A stretch of 41,208 nucleotides of DNA from a virus, in IMG/VR virus record IMGVR_UViG_3300025079_000007, positions 1 to 41,208 of that record; one strand, written 5' to 3'. Position numbers and translations under genes: made by a program. A model generated the notes under the pieces. That model was not told the DNA's origin. It did not search any database and saw only the letters and a list, made by a program, of their open reading frames with translations. Shown one piece after another: positions 40,616 through 41,208 of the stretch. The first letter of the stretch is position 1. Each line of letters begins with the position of its first letter.

Positions 40616-40673
40616 CCTTGCATAGAGATATGCGAGGTTTTCGTAGTAGAGGGAGTCAATGATTGATTCCTAC
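40616..40673 (+). ncRNA. Two-hairpin structured RNA element, copy 3
   Basis: Stem A: CCTTGCATA (40616-40624) pairs with TATGCGAGG (40629-40637) around a GAGA loop, followed by TTTTC. Stem B: GTAG (40646-40649) and GGAGTCA pair with TGATTCC and TAC (end 40673). Relative to copy 2 the top three pairs of stem A are all inverted (TAT/ATA to ATA/TAT), and the loop stays GNRA. Confidence 0.7.
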
Positions 40674-40675
40674 AA

Positions 40676-40693
40676 TTTAAAACACACACAATG
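40676..40693 (+). promoter_or_regulatory. A/C leader TTTAAAACACACACAATG, copy 4
   Basis: Identical to the leaders at 39901 and 40155; ends in the start codon of the 116-residue gene. Confidence 0.7.
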
Positions 40694-41041
40694 AGAACAG
40701 ATTTAGAAACATTAAAAAAATTCACAAAAGATGAATTAGTAATGAGAGTAGAAAAATTAGAGAATTCAAACACAAGATTAACAAGTGAATTACAAGAATT
40801 GTTAATTGAAACAAAAGATGTTAAGGTTAACGGATACACAAACATCCAAACCTACCGATTATGTTTAGTATTAGACAATGAGCCGACTGAATGCTCTTAT
40901 AATCCTTTAGAGAGATTCTTTTATTTAGTATCTGATGAAGAATTTGAGATGAGTGATATTAATCTTATCAATTGGAATGAGGTAATTGAGAGATATTCCG
41001 ATAGATTAGTTGAGGGATATAAGTATAAATACCAAGTATAA
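40691..41041 (+). CDS. Early-type protein with N-terminal coiled coil, 116 aa
   Basis: Residues 1-45 form a coiled coil (LETLKKFTKDELVMRVEKLE, NSNTRLTSELQELLIE). A small acidic mixed domain follows with YRLCLVLDNEPTECSYNPLE and a Tyr-rich end (YKYKYQV). No family recognised. The hammerhead ribozyme lies 9 bases after its stop codon, so its transcript would end in a 2',3'-cyclic phosphate after cleavage. Confidence 0.65.
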   Translation: MRTDLETLKKFTKDELVMRVEKLENSNTRLTSELQELLIETKDVKVNGYTNIQTYRLCLVLDNEPTECSYNPLERFFYLVSDEEFEMSDINLINWNEVIERYSDRLVEGYKYKYQV

Positions 41042-41050
41042 TTACTATAA

Positions 41051-41102
41051 GATACTCTGATGAGTCCTAATGGGACGAAACTACCGAAAGGTAGTCAGTA
41101 TC
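41051..41102 (+). ncRNA. Type I hammerhead self-cleaving ribozyme
   Basis: All core parts are present. Stem I: GATACT (41051-41056) pairs with AGTATC (41097-41102) and is open-ended, hence type I. CTGATGA (41057-41063) is the first core strand. Stem II: GTCC (41064-41067) pairs with GGAC (41073-41076). GAAA (41077-41080) is the second core strand. Stem III: ACTACC pairs with GGTAGT around a GAAA loop. GTC ends at 41096, so cleavage is expected between 41096 and 41097. It lies between two early genes, 26 bases before the next start codon. Confidence 0.93.
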
Positions 41103-41116
41103 ATAAGATACCAACA

Positions 41117-41131
41117 AAAACACACACAATG
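41117..41131 (+). promoter_or_regulatory. A/C leader AAAACACACACAATG after the ribozyme
   Basis: Fifteen bases identical to the end of the other leaders; retained even though the upstream hairpin element is replaced by the ribozyme. Confidence 0.7.
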
Positions 41132-41208
41132 TATAAAGCAATGGTTAAAGAATCCCAAAAATTTTGGGGAAAAGTAGCATCCGAAAATGGATGGAGTATG
41201 AATGGTAG
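41129..41208 (+). CDS. Early-type gene, 5' part only
   Basis: The frame is open from the ATG after the A/C leader to the window edge: MYKAMVKESQKFWGKVASEN and six more residues. Basic and aromatic so far; too short to assign. The start is supported by the leader shared with four other genes. Confidence 0.55.
   Translation, partial: MYKAMVKESQKFWGKVASENGWSMNG

Noticed and set aside
1-41208. tRNA genes, CRISPR arrays, integrase, insertion sequences, reverse transcriptase with template repeat
   Set aside because: I looked for these on both strands and saw no supporting sequence. A tRNA scan would be the decisive test for the first.

Overview
This window is part of an AT-rich tailed double-stranded DNA phage genome. 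It most likely comes from a marine Bacteroidota (flavobacterial) podovirus related to the crAss-like lineage. The large terminase, portal, capsid, two ring proteins and giant tail-hub protein occur in crAss-like order and carry crAss-like sequence motifs. The host assignment rests on two signals. Most promoters carry the Bacteroidota -7 element TAnnTTTG, usually as TATCTTTG. Start codons follow AT-rich leaders rather than Shine-Dalgarno sites. I see no integrase, tRNA, insertion sequence or CRISPR array.

Layout. From 1 to about 30.5 kb the minus strand holds the virion genes. Read in transcription order these are a coiled-coil gene, two fibre-like proteins, a small gene, a GroES-like protein, a 2OG-Fe(II) oxygenase, two small genes beside the terminase, terL, portal, a scaffold candidate, the major capsid protein, two head genes, two ring proteins, a 1764-residue tail hub, two more tail proteins, an acetyltransferase-like gene, two internal virion proteins, and a giant polyvalent protein with an HEVMH metallopeptidase motif that runs off the left edge. 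From 30.7 to 39.1 kb, also on the minus strand, lie a lysis group (M15 peptidase and two holin candidates), two virion-surface proteins, groEL and groES, and a dense set of very small, extremely basic proteins. Several of these are too short for ordinary gene calling and are chained by TAATG or ATGA overlaps. One winged-helix-like gene at 35.9 kb is transcribed the opposite way.

From 39.1 to 39.6 kb there is a gene-free junction, after which transcription turns to the plus strand. Five small early-type genes follow, the last cut by the window edge. Each starts after a near-identical A/C-rich leader ending in ACACACACAATG or a close variant. Three of the four intergenic spacers hold the same two-hairpin RNA element with compensatory base changes. 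The fourth holds a complete type I hammerhead self-cleaving ribozyme in the equivalent place.

The most interesting proposal is that this early plus-strand operon is cut into single-gene messages at structured RNA elements, one of them a ribozyme. This would resemble the RNase III processing of T7 early RNA, but is partly RNA-catalysed. Other notable points are the phage-encoded GroEL/GroES pair plus a second GroES-like gene, the basic-protein array, and a repeat-rich, operator- or origin-like region upstream of groEL.
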